Assembly: GCA_050084515.1 (NCBI GenBank)
Contig: CM114275.1
Location: 16,802,001-16,866,000, forward strand
Source of the DNA: Blasia pusilla
Lineage: Eukaryota > Marchantiophyta > Marchantiopsida > Blasiales
Direction: 5' to 3'
Length of the DNA: 64,000 nt
The notes beneath the pieces were generated by a model. It was not told the DNA's origin. It saw only the letters and a list, made by a program, of their open reading frames with translations, and made no database searches. The position numbers and the translations under genes were made by a program. This document shows positions 34,500 through 45,779 of the stretch, piece after piece. Numbering within the stretch: position 1 is the first letter of the stretch; each line of letters begins with the position of its first letter.

Positions 34500-35269
34500 A
34501 CTTATACAATATGCCAAACAACTCAGCCGGGCAAAATATCATTTTGTGGTAAAAATATAACTAATCTAGTCATGATAATAACTCATACAATCAACACAAT
34601 GACTCAAATGGTTAGGAGATATGACTCGTACAGTCATGAATGACATGAGATAAATGACTCAAACCATCCCAATGACTCAAATGGTTAGAAAAGATGACTC
34701 ATACAGTCATAATTGACATGAGATAAATGACTCAAACCATCAATAAAAAGTCTCACTTAGTTACGAAATATGATTATACCACACATAGGGTGATCGAAAT
34801 ACTCGTAACAGCGAACCAATCTAGTCATATTAAATGACTCATATAGTCATAGAAAATGACGCGGTTGGTACGTAGGACATAGTCATTTCAAACACGTGTC
34901 ACTCTGTCATTTGTTTATATCATTACATATGTCATCGTCTTATTCAGCCTAAACAATCCAATGATCCCAAGTATGACACGTGGCAATTTTTCATTTGATG
35001 CTCACTTTGCGACGTCATTTCTTCTCGCCATGTCATAAGCCAACATGGCAATCTGACGTGTCTCTCACACGTGACATCTTAGTCATATATCAATGAATGA
35101 GTAGCTAATGACTTCAGTCATTTACCAATGTGGTAGTAAGCGTCATATCTTGTATATCACTTGGTTTATATGACTCTAATGGTTATGAGTCATCGTGAGT
35201 CATTTACTGTGAACAATGACTCAACCTAGTAATTTATTAGAGTCATATAATATGCAATTTGTTATAGTG
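34500..35269 (+). repeat. agtcat-rich subterminal region and probable CACTA 3' terminus
   Basis: Dozens of agtcat/atgact motifs in both orientations follow the Tnp1-like ORF and stop at 'ttgttaTATAGTG' (35263-35269). CACTA elements end in TAGTG and carry arrays of short subterminal transposase-binding repeats, so this fits their right end. The matching CACTATA left end was not found in the window. Confidence 0.5.
34597..34742. repeat. 73-bp tandem duplication
   Basis: 34597-34669 and 34670-34742 are near-identical ('caatgactcaaatggttag ... gataaatgactcaaaccatc'). It lies inside the agtcat array. Confidence 0.9.
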
Positions 35270-35716
35270 GCAGTTGGCTATAAGGGAGCAGCCGAGTTCT
35301 ATTATGTGAGACAGAGTTGCACCATAGCAACCACCGACACCCGTGCCGGAGAGTCTTACAATGGAGACTTGGGAGCTAGATATGGGCCCTAAGTTGATAG
35401 GAGGAGAGCAACGCCGGATACACCAATTCCATAGGAGTTAGAAGAGTTGTTTTTGTGGAAAACTACTAAAGAAGCATAAGTGGTGGGAAACGGCTCTCAC
35501 ACTCATACACCACCATGGGGAACAAAATTTTCAATGAGAGAATGAGTGGAGGCTCGTACCCTTCTCAATTATACAAGATATGTACAAGCAACCCTAACCA
35601 TAGTCTTGAGTTAGACTAACTGTGATTAACTAATCCTAATTAATATAATCGTGCTTAACTGACTAACCAAAATTAAGCTTCCCTACTTCGTGTGAATACC
35701 AAATGTAGCAGTTCAA
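35270..35716. other. Upstream segment of gypsy copy C
   Basis: 35290-35460 ('gccgagttctattatgtgagacagagttgcaccatagcaaccaccgacaccc') matches the sequence between the DNMT and RT parts of copy D (45630-45760). It is a diverged pol linker. No full frame is left. Confidence 0.5.
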
Positions 35717-38700
35717 GTGTCTCATGAGCTTGACTATAACTCAATCTTCAAGAGTTTTGCATTTAGCATGCATGATTTGGGTACACAAAAGGGTCGAGGG
35801 AACCGCATTAAGTTGGCAAGTGACACGCCGATCTTCCGACAATCCTATAGATACAATGACATGGAGAGGGCTCTGATTCAGAATAAGAGCGAGGACTTGG
35901 TTGGAGCAGGACTACTGGAGATGTCGCATGGAGAGTATGCATCTTCCACTGTCATGCCCGCCAAGAAGGATGTGCATGGCAACTAGACGGATAGGCGCAT
36001 GTGTGGAGATTATCGACCTATCAACCGGCAGATGAAGTCCGATAGGTATGCCATGCTTACCCCTGAGGAGATCTTCGATGCTATTGGGCATGCAAAGGTC
36101 TTCAGTTTGCTAGATCTTTGAGTCAAATACCATCAGTTGCCTATCTGATTGGAGGACAGGCAGAAGATGGCATTTTGGGGCATCGATCCTCACGAGAAGG
36201 ATTGTTTGTACCAGTGGCGGTTCTTACCATTTAAGTTTAAGAACGTCGTGACTGAGTTTCAGAGGGTTATGGATAGGATCTTGGCAGGTCTAGATTTTGC
36301 TAGGTATTATATTGATGACATCGTAGTCTTTATTTAGCACCACAGTTGAGGAGCATGAGTGACATCTTGAGGAGGTATTTTGATCGTTGCAGTTACATGG
36401 ACTGAAGCTATATCCATATAAGTGCAAGTTCTTCTACGATCAGATTAAGTACCTGGGTCATATGATATACCCAGGGGGCCTTGGTGTGCAGCAAACGAAG
36501 GTGGAGGCTATTTCATGCATTCCACACCCTACAGATGTGAGTCGAGTTTGTGCATTCATGGGATTGGAAAACTTGTATCGACGACACGTCAAGGGTATCT
36601 GTTTGATTGCGAAGCTGTTTAGGGTCAAGATCAAGAGTGGCACTAGGGGGATGAGCAGGAGAGAGAATTTCAGCTGCTCAAGGACAAATTGACATCCGCG
36701 CCCATATTGAGAAGATCGATCAGGGGGCATCCTTTCTAGTTGCATACCGATTGGAGCATGTTGGGTTTTGGAGCCGTGCTCACCCAACATGACGATGATG
36801 ATAGAGAGTTCATGGTGGCTTACGCTAGTCGCTCGAAAAATATAGTAGAGGCAAAGTATAGCTCGTATGAGGGTGAGTGCTTGGCTACAGTGTGGACTAT
36901 CGCACATTTCAGGTGTTATCTATTCGGCAACCCCTTTACCATTATTACTGATCATCAGCCACTTAAGTGGTTGATGGAGTCCTACAATCTTATAGGGAAG
37001 CTTGTGAGGTGGGCTTTGTTATTGCAGGAGTATGATTTCCATGTGGTGCATAGACCTGGGATGCTCCACCAGGATGCACATGGTTTCATCCGTAATCCAT
37101 GCATGAGTCAGGGAGATGTAACTGGAGCTCGTTGGCTTGGTGAGAATGATGAGGAGTTGGTACTAGGATAGCACGCGTCAGCTTATTTAGGCTTGTTGGC
37201 TATGGAGAGCCAAATTGTTGAGACTTCGATGGCGAGGTCTGATGGAGAGTCCTTAGATCAAGAGGCCGGTGAGGAGATGACAAGTGGCCCAGATATTCAC
37301 GACGATGGAGTAGTCTTGGAGTACCTACGTACAGGCATCGTCGCGAGCACCATGGGTGCTAGAGAGCGAGATCGGATCCTACAACAAGCCAGACGATTCA
37401 GGTGGGAGGATACACATGTGTTGCGAGTGTGGGAGGATGGTAGAGTACGTCTAGTGCCTCATCCTTCACAAAAAGCACGTTTGGTGCGTCATGCCCACGA
37501 GGAGTTGGTTCATTTTGGAGTGAAGCAGACGTAAACCTTGCTCCTGATACAATATTGGTGGCGAGGCATGCAGACTGAAGTTCAGTAGTTTGTTGCCAGA
37601 TGCATGGTTTGTGATCGGATCCGGGCATTGTTCAATGCTCCGAATCTAGAGTTGCATCCACTTTTGATCATGGGCTTAGGTTAAAGATGGAATTTGGATT
37701 TTGCAGGACCTTTATTTTTTACGGAGCGCCATAGTCATTATGTGTTGGTGATGGTCAAGCACTTCTCGAAGTGGATAAAGTTGGTTACATTTCCTGACAA
37801 AGCGTGTGAGGGAGTAGCAAATGCCTTCCTAGATCGAGTGTTGAGTCATTACGGTGCATCACCTGAGGTGTTGACAAATAAGGGTATGGAGTTTCGCGGG
37901 GAGTTTTCGGCCTTGTGTGATCAGGTGCTGATCGACCACCGCACCACTTCGCGAGATCATCTTGAGGCGGATGGACTAGCAGAGAGAGTTGTGCAGATGG
38001 TGAAGATAGGATTGCGTAAGTATGGCTTGCAGAGAGGTCACATAGGAGATTGGGATCTTCAATTTCCATGGTTGGAAATTCAGCAGGCAGCATCCTTAGC
38101 GTCTTTCTCACCGCACTTGTTGCTTTATGGCTGAGAGCCACATTTACCTGCGGCCATTCGTTGAGATGCTAGTGAGGTATTGAACCTTGATGACCCTTAT
38201 GTATGGATGCAAGCATGTTCTCAAAGGACTGAGTTGTTTCATAGAGTGATGCCCATGGCGTTTGAGAACTTGGCGATTGCGTAACATTGGGATACGTTGA
38301 GGTATGCGACTATTCGGGGAGGTGCTTATCGACCTACTATCCGGATGTTTCATCAGGGAGACTATATCTACCTACAACAGATGGCACCCACGACGTTGGA
38401 TGTGACTGCAGGACATACTATCTTGAGAGTGCGTGAGGTTTTGCCATATGATGTTCTCTTATTGGAGGAACACGATGGTATGGTTTGGAAGGGTAATGTG
38501 CATAACTGTGCGTCATGTCACCTTCCTAACATTGATGGTATGCTTGATCCGAGCTTAGCAATAGTTCATGTAGGCTTGTAATTTATGTTGTGTGGTTCCG
38601 CCCATGGTGCATCCAATATGTTAATATGTGATGGATGTTCGAGAGGGTGGCATATGGCATGTCTGACGCCACCTCTCACTAGGATTCCTCATGGACGATG

Positions 38701-38718
38701 GATGTGTCTCAGATGCAC
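35717..38718 (+). pseudogene. Gypsy pol remnant C: RT, RNase H, integrase, PHD finger
   Basis: This is the longest forward copy of the family's RT-to-PHD part. The RT start (TPIFRQSYRYNDMERALI) is at 35820, and YIDDIVVF at about 36310 carries the RT active-site YxDD. RNase H (SMLGFGAVLTQHDDDDREF, LATVWTIAHFRCYLFGNPF) covers 36740-36960. The integrase covers 37690-38130, where the second acidic residue reads Asn (EVLTNKGMEF). The C-terminal region follows at 38297-38581. The PHD finger at 38583-38717 keeps CDGC, GWH, AC and CLRC, but its first Cys is lost (F) after a stop codon. Several stops and frameshifts occur, for example at 36119, 36336 and 37169. Confidence 0.85.
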
Positions 38719-38912
38719 ATAGAGGAGATACTAGGTAGGCTTAGAATATGACTTTTGTCTATGATATGAATGACAAGAAGGCGACTAACGATGGGGCCAC
38801 ATGAGCACCTGGCATGTTTTGCTCTTAGCATCCTAAAGATGTATATCATAGTAGGTAGGGATAGATGATTATTTGGAGTTAGAGGGACCTTACCACCAAC
38901 CAGGGGGGCAAT

Positions 38913-39698
38913 TGGAGATATTTTGGTGCTTCTCGCCTCCATCTTTGGATGCCATGAGTTAGCATGGGATCGTGCGTGTTTGTGTGTGTGTTTGGTGACA
39001 GCAATGTATGTTGTGTAGCGATGTGTATGCGCACGACAATTGTCACGTCTTTTAGGATAGATCGGTGATATCTTGTAGAGCGCCTTCCCGAGTAGTGGAG
39101 GACAAGCTCAAGAGGTTTAGGATGACCCACTGAGGACGTGGAAAACCTGAGAGAGTAGGTTTTCCCTTCGTTTCGGCTTATTTGGAGCCATATTGAGAAA
39201 CTTACTATTTTGGGTAAGTACCATTTTAAGTATATGATCACCATTCTATTTTTGTAAGTGACCTTTGACCTCCTTCATCAGGTCAAGAGCCAAGTAGGTG
39301 ACTTGGGAGCATAGGTTACCATGAAGAGGGCTTGGGAGAGGAGAAGGGTATACCTCAAGGAGAGAGAGCTTGAGAGCTCATTCTCTCTTTGTTGAACCTC
39401 TTGGTACGAGGAGGCGGAGGTATGGTCCCTTGCCTTGTGAGTGTAACCCAAGCCTCTCACTAGGAGAGTGGGTTTGGTTTGAGATTGAGAGACACATGTG
39501 ATAGTGCACACAAGTGAGAGCTATGGTGTTTTGAGAGACATTTCACCTTATGTTACTGGAGATATTTTGGTACTTCTCACCTCCATGTTTGGGTGCCATG
39601 AGTTAGCATGGGATCGTACGTGTTTGTGTGTATTTGGGATCATGTGTGTTTGTGTGTGACAGTGATGTATGTTGTGTAGCGATATATATATGCACGAA
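38913..39698 (+). mobile_element. LTR of gypsy copy C
   Basis: It follows the PPT-like 'caggggggcaat' and starts TGGAGATATTTTGG. The first 126 bp (38913-39038) recur near its end (39557-39698, ending TGCACGA). The middle matches LTR A, including 'gcaggttttcccttcg' and 'ggagagtgggtttgg'. Confidence 0.65.
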
Positions 39699-39954
39699 AA
39701 CTCCGCTCTTGTCAACTTAGGACCAATCATTGGCTCCCAAGTCCCTCTCGTGACCTCTAGAGAAGAGGAGGGTGGTGGCTAACTAGCAACCTCTAAAGCA
39801 GCAACATGCGCTCCCAACTCAGACACCAACTCTCTAGGCACTCTACTATGTCCTACATGAGCGAAATGAACTCCCATCTCTCTGTGCTCTCGTGACATAT
39901 CCCATGAAGTCCATGGATGCCTCTCCATCACCATCGCGCCCCCAACCAGGGTTT

Positions 39955-41211
39955 TTAACCCGTCCTGGTAGACATTGCGTTGCAAAATGGACGTAATATC
40001 ACATACGCTTCTCGCATCTGTCTCTGCTCAGCCAAACCAAGACCAAGATTGAACACCCAAGTAAGATAGTTCATGTCCATAGCCTGATCCAATACGTGTC
40101 TGCGGGATGCCTCTGCCATCATAGGCACCGCTGTCGTACCTGTAGAGAATCCCATAGCTCGCTCTCGCTCGTCGGTGTTGAGCTCCACCAATGTACTTGC
40201 TTGCTCATCCCATATCATGTCTGGTCCTCCTTGACGAAAACCATGACATGCCGGAATACTCACCAACGTAGGCAATGTTGCCCTCTACTGGCCCATCCGA
40301 TTGGCCACTACCAACGGTGGTACATTGTCATGAGTAACAACCTGAGATCGCCGCCCTTGATCCAAGATCGCATCCATTGTAAGTAGTGATGGTCTCTGGA
40401 CTCCATCATGAGCCTGTCTCAGTAACTCCGATGGTAAAAAGTTCATCCACCACAATCGTGGACGGTGTGCATGCGATCCAACACTCGTTGTATCCAACAT
40501 CAGCGCCGGTCCTATCCACGACCGCACTTGATGTACACTCGCCATCACTCGGGCTCAAGTGTCACCTAACAATGGGACGTTCTCCAAAATGTAAGTTGGA
40601 GAACATTTCTGGATAGTCTACAAGTGATGAAGAACTCACAACATCTCCCAAAACATGGCCGACCTCGGGTCCTGGAAACCAAGTCCCCGACCCGCCAAAG
40701 AATGACCCTGACATAGCCATCCTGCCACCACCAAGTGTATTGGACCAACCCTATCCAGATCTCGCGCCCCCAATAACGAAATGTTGGCCAGCAATACATG
40801 TTGATATCCCTTGACTACAGACACAGGCAATAACTGAGGATACTCCTGGACTAGTCTCGACACATGATGCAATGAGACTCTACGTGCAGTCTCATCTCTC
40901 TCAACATACAAGTATGGCTGTACTTGTACTCCGAACTACAACACTGCAGCCAACACTGTGGTAATCCCTCCAAAGAGATCTAATATACATACACCCTCCT
41001 CGGGATACTAACACACAATTGGTGTGGTGTCCAAGGGTGTCAACGTCTTCCCTCCTAGATCACGTGGTAACTCTATCCCATCTCGCTCTAGAGCATAGGC
41101 TTGGCTCCACGCCTGCCTCACGAGCTCGTCTGCTCTCCTCTGCAAATTGATGGTCGTTCCCCACAAAGCTGAAGAAGTATCGCCACCAGATGTAGCCACC
41201 CTCGTCATCAC
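39955..41211 (-). pseudogene. Retrotransposon C5-cytosine DNA methyltransferase domain, reverse copy
   Basis: One reverse-strand frame runs from 41211 to 39955 with stops but no frameshift. Readable motifs in order: I, ILDLFGGITTVLAAVL (about 40980), followed by YLYVERDETARR; IV, LVVAGWLCQGHSLAGRGLG (catalytic Cys codon 40711-40713); DPRSAMFWEML; VI, TYILENVPLLGD (about 40600); VIII, GSHAHRPRLWW; X, DERERAMGFSTGTTAV with SRRHVLDQAMDMNYLTW. The PCQ tripeptide reads L-C-Q. Stops include codons at 41010, near 40945, 40638 and 40620. The ENV and AHRxR-W-W forms resemble DNMT3/DRM-like enzymes more than DNMT1/CMT, but placement needs a tree. The same domain in copy D lies upstream of RT, which ties it to the gypsy family. 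Confidence 0.8.
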
Positions 41212-41239
41212 ATGTCACTCCTCAAGACTATCCTCAAAG

Positions 41240-41420
41240 CCATCGCCATCTCTCGTGTCGTGCGCGTACACATTACTACACAATCCATATCACTGGTCAC
41301 ATCTACACACCACACAACATCGATCTTCCCCAACATACGGGTAGATCCACACATAACCAAAAAAACTCACGCACATACACTGGGACCCCACAACAAAATC
41401 AAGAGTAGTAAAAATGGCTC
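41240..41420 (-). mobile_element. Reverse LTR fragment of the PHD-gypsy family
   Basis: It matches 43175-43320 ('cacatctacacaccacacaaca.cgatcttccccaacata.gggtagatccacacataacc'). Read on the reverse strand it has the LTR end type 'gtagtaatgtgtacgcgcacgaca'. Confidence 0.55.
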
Positions 41421-41880
41421 ACCCGGCCTAAAACTCCACTTATGAATCTACATCGGCATATCGAACCACATCCACCCTCTACTATGAGGGAATCAGGACG
41501 CTAGCACCCTAACTCTTACACATCCACATAAGTCTATGCAAGAGAGGTGCTTCTAAGGATCAACATGAGAAAGATGGCTTGAGAAAGCCATCTCTCTCAC
41601 TCTTATACCCTTGGGAAGAGCCAAAAGGCTCTTCCCCAAAAATAGCCTCCAAACGGTAACGTGTGTGCACAGATTATCGGGTGACTGTTGACTCGGTCAA
41701 CATGTCACCTAACCGCCTAAAACCAAAATAGGGAAATCACCATAAATGACGTTCTCGACATAACAGACGTGTTGCCAACCTCATCCAACATCTCGGGATG
41801 AAGTTACATCCGAATAGCCCGCCGACTCAATATGTCGTCCACGCGATAGAACTCTACCCACGTCGAAATAAGATATGACA
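41400..41880. repeat. Dispersed repeat R3, copy 1
   Basis: It shares blocks with 52545-53215: 'gcttgagaaagccatct', 'ctctcatacccttgg.aagagccaaaa', 'cctcggg' near 'gatgaa.ttac', and a final 'aagatatgaca'. No coding capacity is recognised. It is probably an LTR or leader of another retroelement. Confidence 0.5.
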
Positions 41881-43130
41881 GTTGTTGTGATGTAATGTAT
41901 AAGAGTTTCAATTTTACAGTTTTTTACTGAGTTCGATCCCCAAGAGGATCATTGTTTGATGAAAAGAGAGTTCAATGTTACAATTCTGTTGTAATAGTTG
42001 TATTTAGGTGTGAATAATTTAGATTCAATATCTTATCAATATCTTCGGATCTTTCTTAGTACCAAGGTTTCTTTTTCTCAATTCTCTCTAGTGGATTTGA
42101 TAGCACGCTCGGGTAAATTTCCTCTCGATATCAAGAAACCTTACGGAGATCTCAACAAGAAAGCTGCTTCTCCTACTGTCGAAACTCAATCCGTCTCGGC
42201 AGGCTACTCTCATTCAAACATATTTCCTACAACTCCATGTTGATTATTCCATTGATGAGAAAGGTTCGCCTGATTCACTCTTCACTCTGCAGACCCAAAA
42301 AGAATACTCAGACATAAGCATCGCACATCAGAATGAAGGAATGAGTGCTTTACTACTCCATCAAGAATAAGAAAGCTTCAAAGTGTTATACAAGCTTGAG
42401 AGGGTACTACTCCCTTTCTTGGACCATTCCTACATCATAAGGACTTCGTGAAAGAATGATGATGGTAGCTACTTTCATGTTTCTTAAATACTCTCTGAAG
42501 TAGGAGTGTTCCAAAGATTCGAAGCGTTCTTGATGAAGCTGGTGTCTCTTCAATATTTGTAACTACCTAGATCTATGTTATTCTTATCTTTTCCTAAGAT
42601 CCCTATGAATCCACAGAACAAAACGGTCATCACTACCTATCTGATACAAAGAGTGGCGCCTTTTCCTATTCTAAATGTTCTAACTATGTATGGCTTGAAA
42701 TCACTCTCAATCTTAGCTTCGCTTTACTGCTAAGTCTGGACCTCTTTGGCTTCGCTTGAGGACGAAGCTCTTTCTCCTGATCTGAAGACGAAGCGCTCTA
42801 TTCTTTGTTCTTGTTCCAGGTGCTTCGTTCTTCGTGCTTCATTCAAGAGCGAAGTACTTCTTTCTCTTCTTCTTCATGCTTCATGCTTCGTTTAGAAGCG
42901 AAGCACTTCATAGACAAGTTCTTAACAGAGCTTCGTTGTCCTTTTGAAGCTTCTTGCTGGGTCTTTAGACTTCGTTATTTTATTCTCCTCTCCTCTCAGG
43001 AAAATCCTTGATTTTCTATCTCTCTGCCTTGTCCTGGGAGCGTCGTGATTCACTTTAATCTTACTCATTCTTCTCCATAATAATATATAATAATAACCAT
43101 AATATCAAAATCATAGTGTATATACAAGTC
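41881..43130. other. No gene recognised; GCTTCG/CGAAGC-rich part
   Basis: Open frames are short and without motifs. From about 42715 to 42975 the hexamers gcttcg and cgaagc are over-represented and often face each other ('gcttcgcttgaggacgaagc', 'gcttcgtttagaagcgaagc'), making many small hairpins. Confidence 0.5.
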
Positions 43131-43164
43131 TTCTTTGAATAAAAAGATGTCATTCTTCAAAAGT

Positions 43165-43400
43165 ACAAAATTGTGGGTATCACATGTGCACATACACATT
43201 GCTACAAAACCCACATTGCTAGTCACATCTACACACCACACAACACCGATCTTCCCCAACATATGGGTAGATCCACACATAACCAAAAAAAACTCACGCA
43301 CATACACTAGGACCCCACAACCTCCCCCTAGCTGGTAGTTGGGTCCTCCTAACTCCAAATAGCACACACATATGTACCGGACAAGATCTCCTATCCTACA
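43165..43400 (-). mobile_element. Reverse LTR start and polypurine tract of the gypsy family
   Basis: The reverse strand shows 'ctagggggaggttg' (polypurine-like) followed by TGGGGTCCTAGTG, and continues into the LTR sequence shared with 41240-41420. The spacer 'ggaggacccaactaccagc' corresponds to 'agagggacctaaccaccaa' in other copies. Confidence 0.5.
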
Positions 43401-43423
43401 CATATTTAGCACCATCGGTGCCG

Positions 43424-43870
43424 TCATCCCTGCAACACTGCCACACTACAGCAACCCGCAGTGTTGATCCCTCCGGAGAGACTTAACACTCTTGTACCCT
43501 GCTCCAAACATAGACACGGCTCCATGCCTGCCTCACGAGCTCGTCTGCACTCCACGCATCTCAACGCTTGTCCCCAACAACAATAAAGAAGCTCTGCACC
43601 ATGGGAAGAGACACCCACCCTCGCATATCTCTCCGTGGGACTATCCGCTTCGAGAATTTCCTCCGCATGTGTGCTCCTCTCCCCGAACCCTCCTGACCAG
43701 CAAACACCACATGTGAATGCTGCCAACGTGGTCACCGTATCCCCATGTGGTTGACCACCACTACTCCCTGCAAACTACACCGGTAGATAGCTTACCCGTC
43801 CATCACCTGATCGCCACCATGGCCGATAAGAAAATGTCTCCTCCCAAACTTCGCCCGAGACATCCTACAG
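43424..43870 (-). pseudogene. Gypsy linker and start of DNMT domain, reverse fragment
   Basis: The reverse frame 43735-43424 reads MTTLAAFTCGVCW (matching MATLAAFSNAITW of copy D) and ends in VLSLSGGINTAGCCSVAVLQ, a decayed DNMT motif I. The sequence then passes directly into the reverse LTR, so everything from motif IV to the PHD was lost. Confidence 0.6.
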
Positions 43871-43884
43871 ATGAGTCCGTGGTG

Positions 43885-44390
43885 TGAGCCAAGGCGATAG
43901 TGACCGATGCAAAGTCCTACGACGTCTTGGTTGGTGGAGCAATGTTGAACCCGATGGGGTTTTCCCTAGATTACTGGAAGGAGTCAGCTTCCTACAAACC
44001 AAGATGGCAGTCCGGTGATGGACAAGTTTGTCTATTATCCGTTCGATTCATGGGTGGAGTGATTGAGCGACGGCCAGAAGAGATGGCGACTTTAGCAGCA
44101 TTTAGCAATGCCATCACGTGGCCTTCTGATTCGATTGAGGGGCATGTCCATGCAGAGGGCATCCCCGCGCCTAACACTTCTATGGAGAGGAGTGTTCTAG
44201 TAGCCATATCATTCCGTGGGGGAGAGTTGCCGCTGTGGGGCTCGAGCAAGGAGCTCCAATGTTTATCTGATGATCATGTATAGACAGCGTGGAGTGAGGC
44301 ATTTGCACCAAAGCGTGACAGATCAGAGGAACCCGAGGTAGCAAGGAGTGCTACTATGACCCCTTTGGACACCACCCCATTGTGTGGTGC
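43885..44390 (+). pseudogene. Gypsy copy D: end of protease-like domain and linker
   Basis: The frame 43900-44283 reads AIVTDAKSYDVLVGGAMLNP and MGFSLDYWKESASYKPRW, which fits the C-terminal part of a retropepsin and the segment after it. A 130-residue linker follows (MATLAAFSNAITWPSD). The active-site Asp part upstream is not recognisable. A one- or two-base shift near 44390 leads into the DNMT frame. Confidence 0.5.
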
Positions 44391-45659
44391 ATCACAAAGG
44401 AAGTTATTTGCGTGCTGGATCTCTTTGGAAGGATCCACACTAGTTTAGCTGTTGTTTTGCAGGAAGGAGTGCGCGTGCAGTAATACCTATACGTTGAGAT
44501 TGATGATTTTGCGAGGCGCACTTCACTTCACCATGTGGCGTAGTTACGCCTCTGATTTCCCTACTTTTTGTCCACGTCTGCCATCCAGAGGTACCAGAGT
44601 TCCCTACCCAGGGACATTTCATTGTTGGGGTCACAGGACTTGGAGCGGATAGGGACCAGAGATTTGGTCATTGCTGGTTGGCCATGTTAGGGCTAATCGA
44701 GTGTTGGACGAGGTAGCGGGTTAGCTGCCTCTCGATCTAGGTTGTTTTGGGAGATGATGCGGATCTTGCAACACTTACAGGAGGATCACTCCCATTCTCT
44801 AGCATACATTATCGAGAATGTGTCAATTTTGGGCGATTTGAGGTCCCGGTTGGTGACGAGTGCATATCATGTGCACGCATGGATCGGCCCGGTAGTGTTG
44901 TTGGATGCGGCCAGTGTAAGTTCACGAGCACATTGCCCACGTATTTGGTGGGCCAACTTGGTGCCACATGACGTTTGGCGGAGGGTGTATGCTAGAGTGG
45001 AGCGTCCCTCTGATTTGTTGGTGAATTCTATTCTGGATCCAGGTGGTCGATCACACGCATTGAGGCACGATGATCGACTGCCGGTGACTAAGATCAACAC
45101 GATTGGCATGCCACGAGAAGCCTTTCCCACATTTGTGAGTTTTCTCGCTTCTTATGCATTCAAGGAGGCCGGACCTAGCTTGGTTTGGGATGACCAAGTA
45201 CAACGGTTGATGGAGCCCAACGTCGACGAGCGAGAGCAAGCGATGGGATTCCCCAGAGAAGTGACAGCAATATCGTCACTATCAGACGTATCACGACGTA
45301 ATGTCTTGGGTCAGGAAATGGGCCTAAGCTGCTTGACATGGATTTTCAGCTTAGGAGTAGTTGAGCAACGTCGTTTGCGGATGCGACAGATCACAACTAT
45401 TGTGTTGGTGAGCCCCATGCCTACCGAGACGGTTGAGGAAGTGGCGGGGGGGGTTTGGGGGAAGACCCAAGGAGATCGACATACCAGGGATGATCGAAAA
45501 AGACACCCTTGGACTTCTTGGGATGTTTTGGAGGTACGTCAGGAGATGATAGCCACAGCATCGAGCGTGGTTCCGGGTATTGCACGTAGAGATCAAAGTT
45601 TGCACTTGGCTGCACGGGAGCAGTTGAGTTTTATTGTCCGACACCGGGTTACACCATAG
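44391..45659 (+). pseudogene. Gypsy copy D: C5-cytosine DNA methyltransferase domain
   Basis: One forward frame covers the whole domain. Motif I ICVLDLFGRIHTSLAVVLQ at 44406 is followed by YLYVEIDDFARR. Motif IV DLVIAGWPC at 44661-44687 is followed by a TAG in place of the Gln codon. Motif VI AYIIENVSILGD is at about 44800. Motif VIII reads SSRAHCPRIWWANL. The motif IX region contains FPTFVSFLASYAF. Motif X EREQAMGFPREVTAI with SRRNVLGQEMGLSCLTW is at about 45230-45350. From 44742 to 45659 the frame has no stop. The domain lies between the protease-like segment and RT, so it was a polyprotein module. Known enzymes of this family methylate cytosine C5; this copy has at least five stops upstream of 44742. 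Confidence 0.82.
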
Positions 45660-45779
45660 CAACCATCGACACCCACGCCGAAGAGTCTTACCGTAGTAAT
45701 GATGGAGACTTAGGAGCCATATATGGGCCCTAAGTTGACAGGAGGAGAGCGGCGCCGGATACACGTGTTCCTAGGAGTT

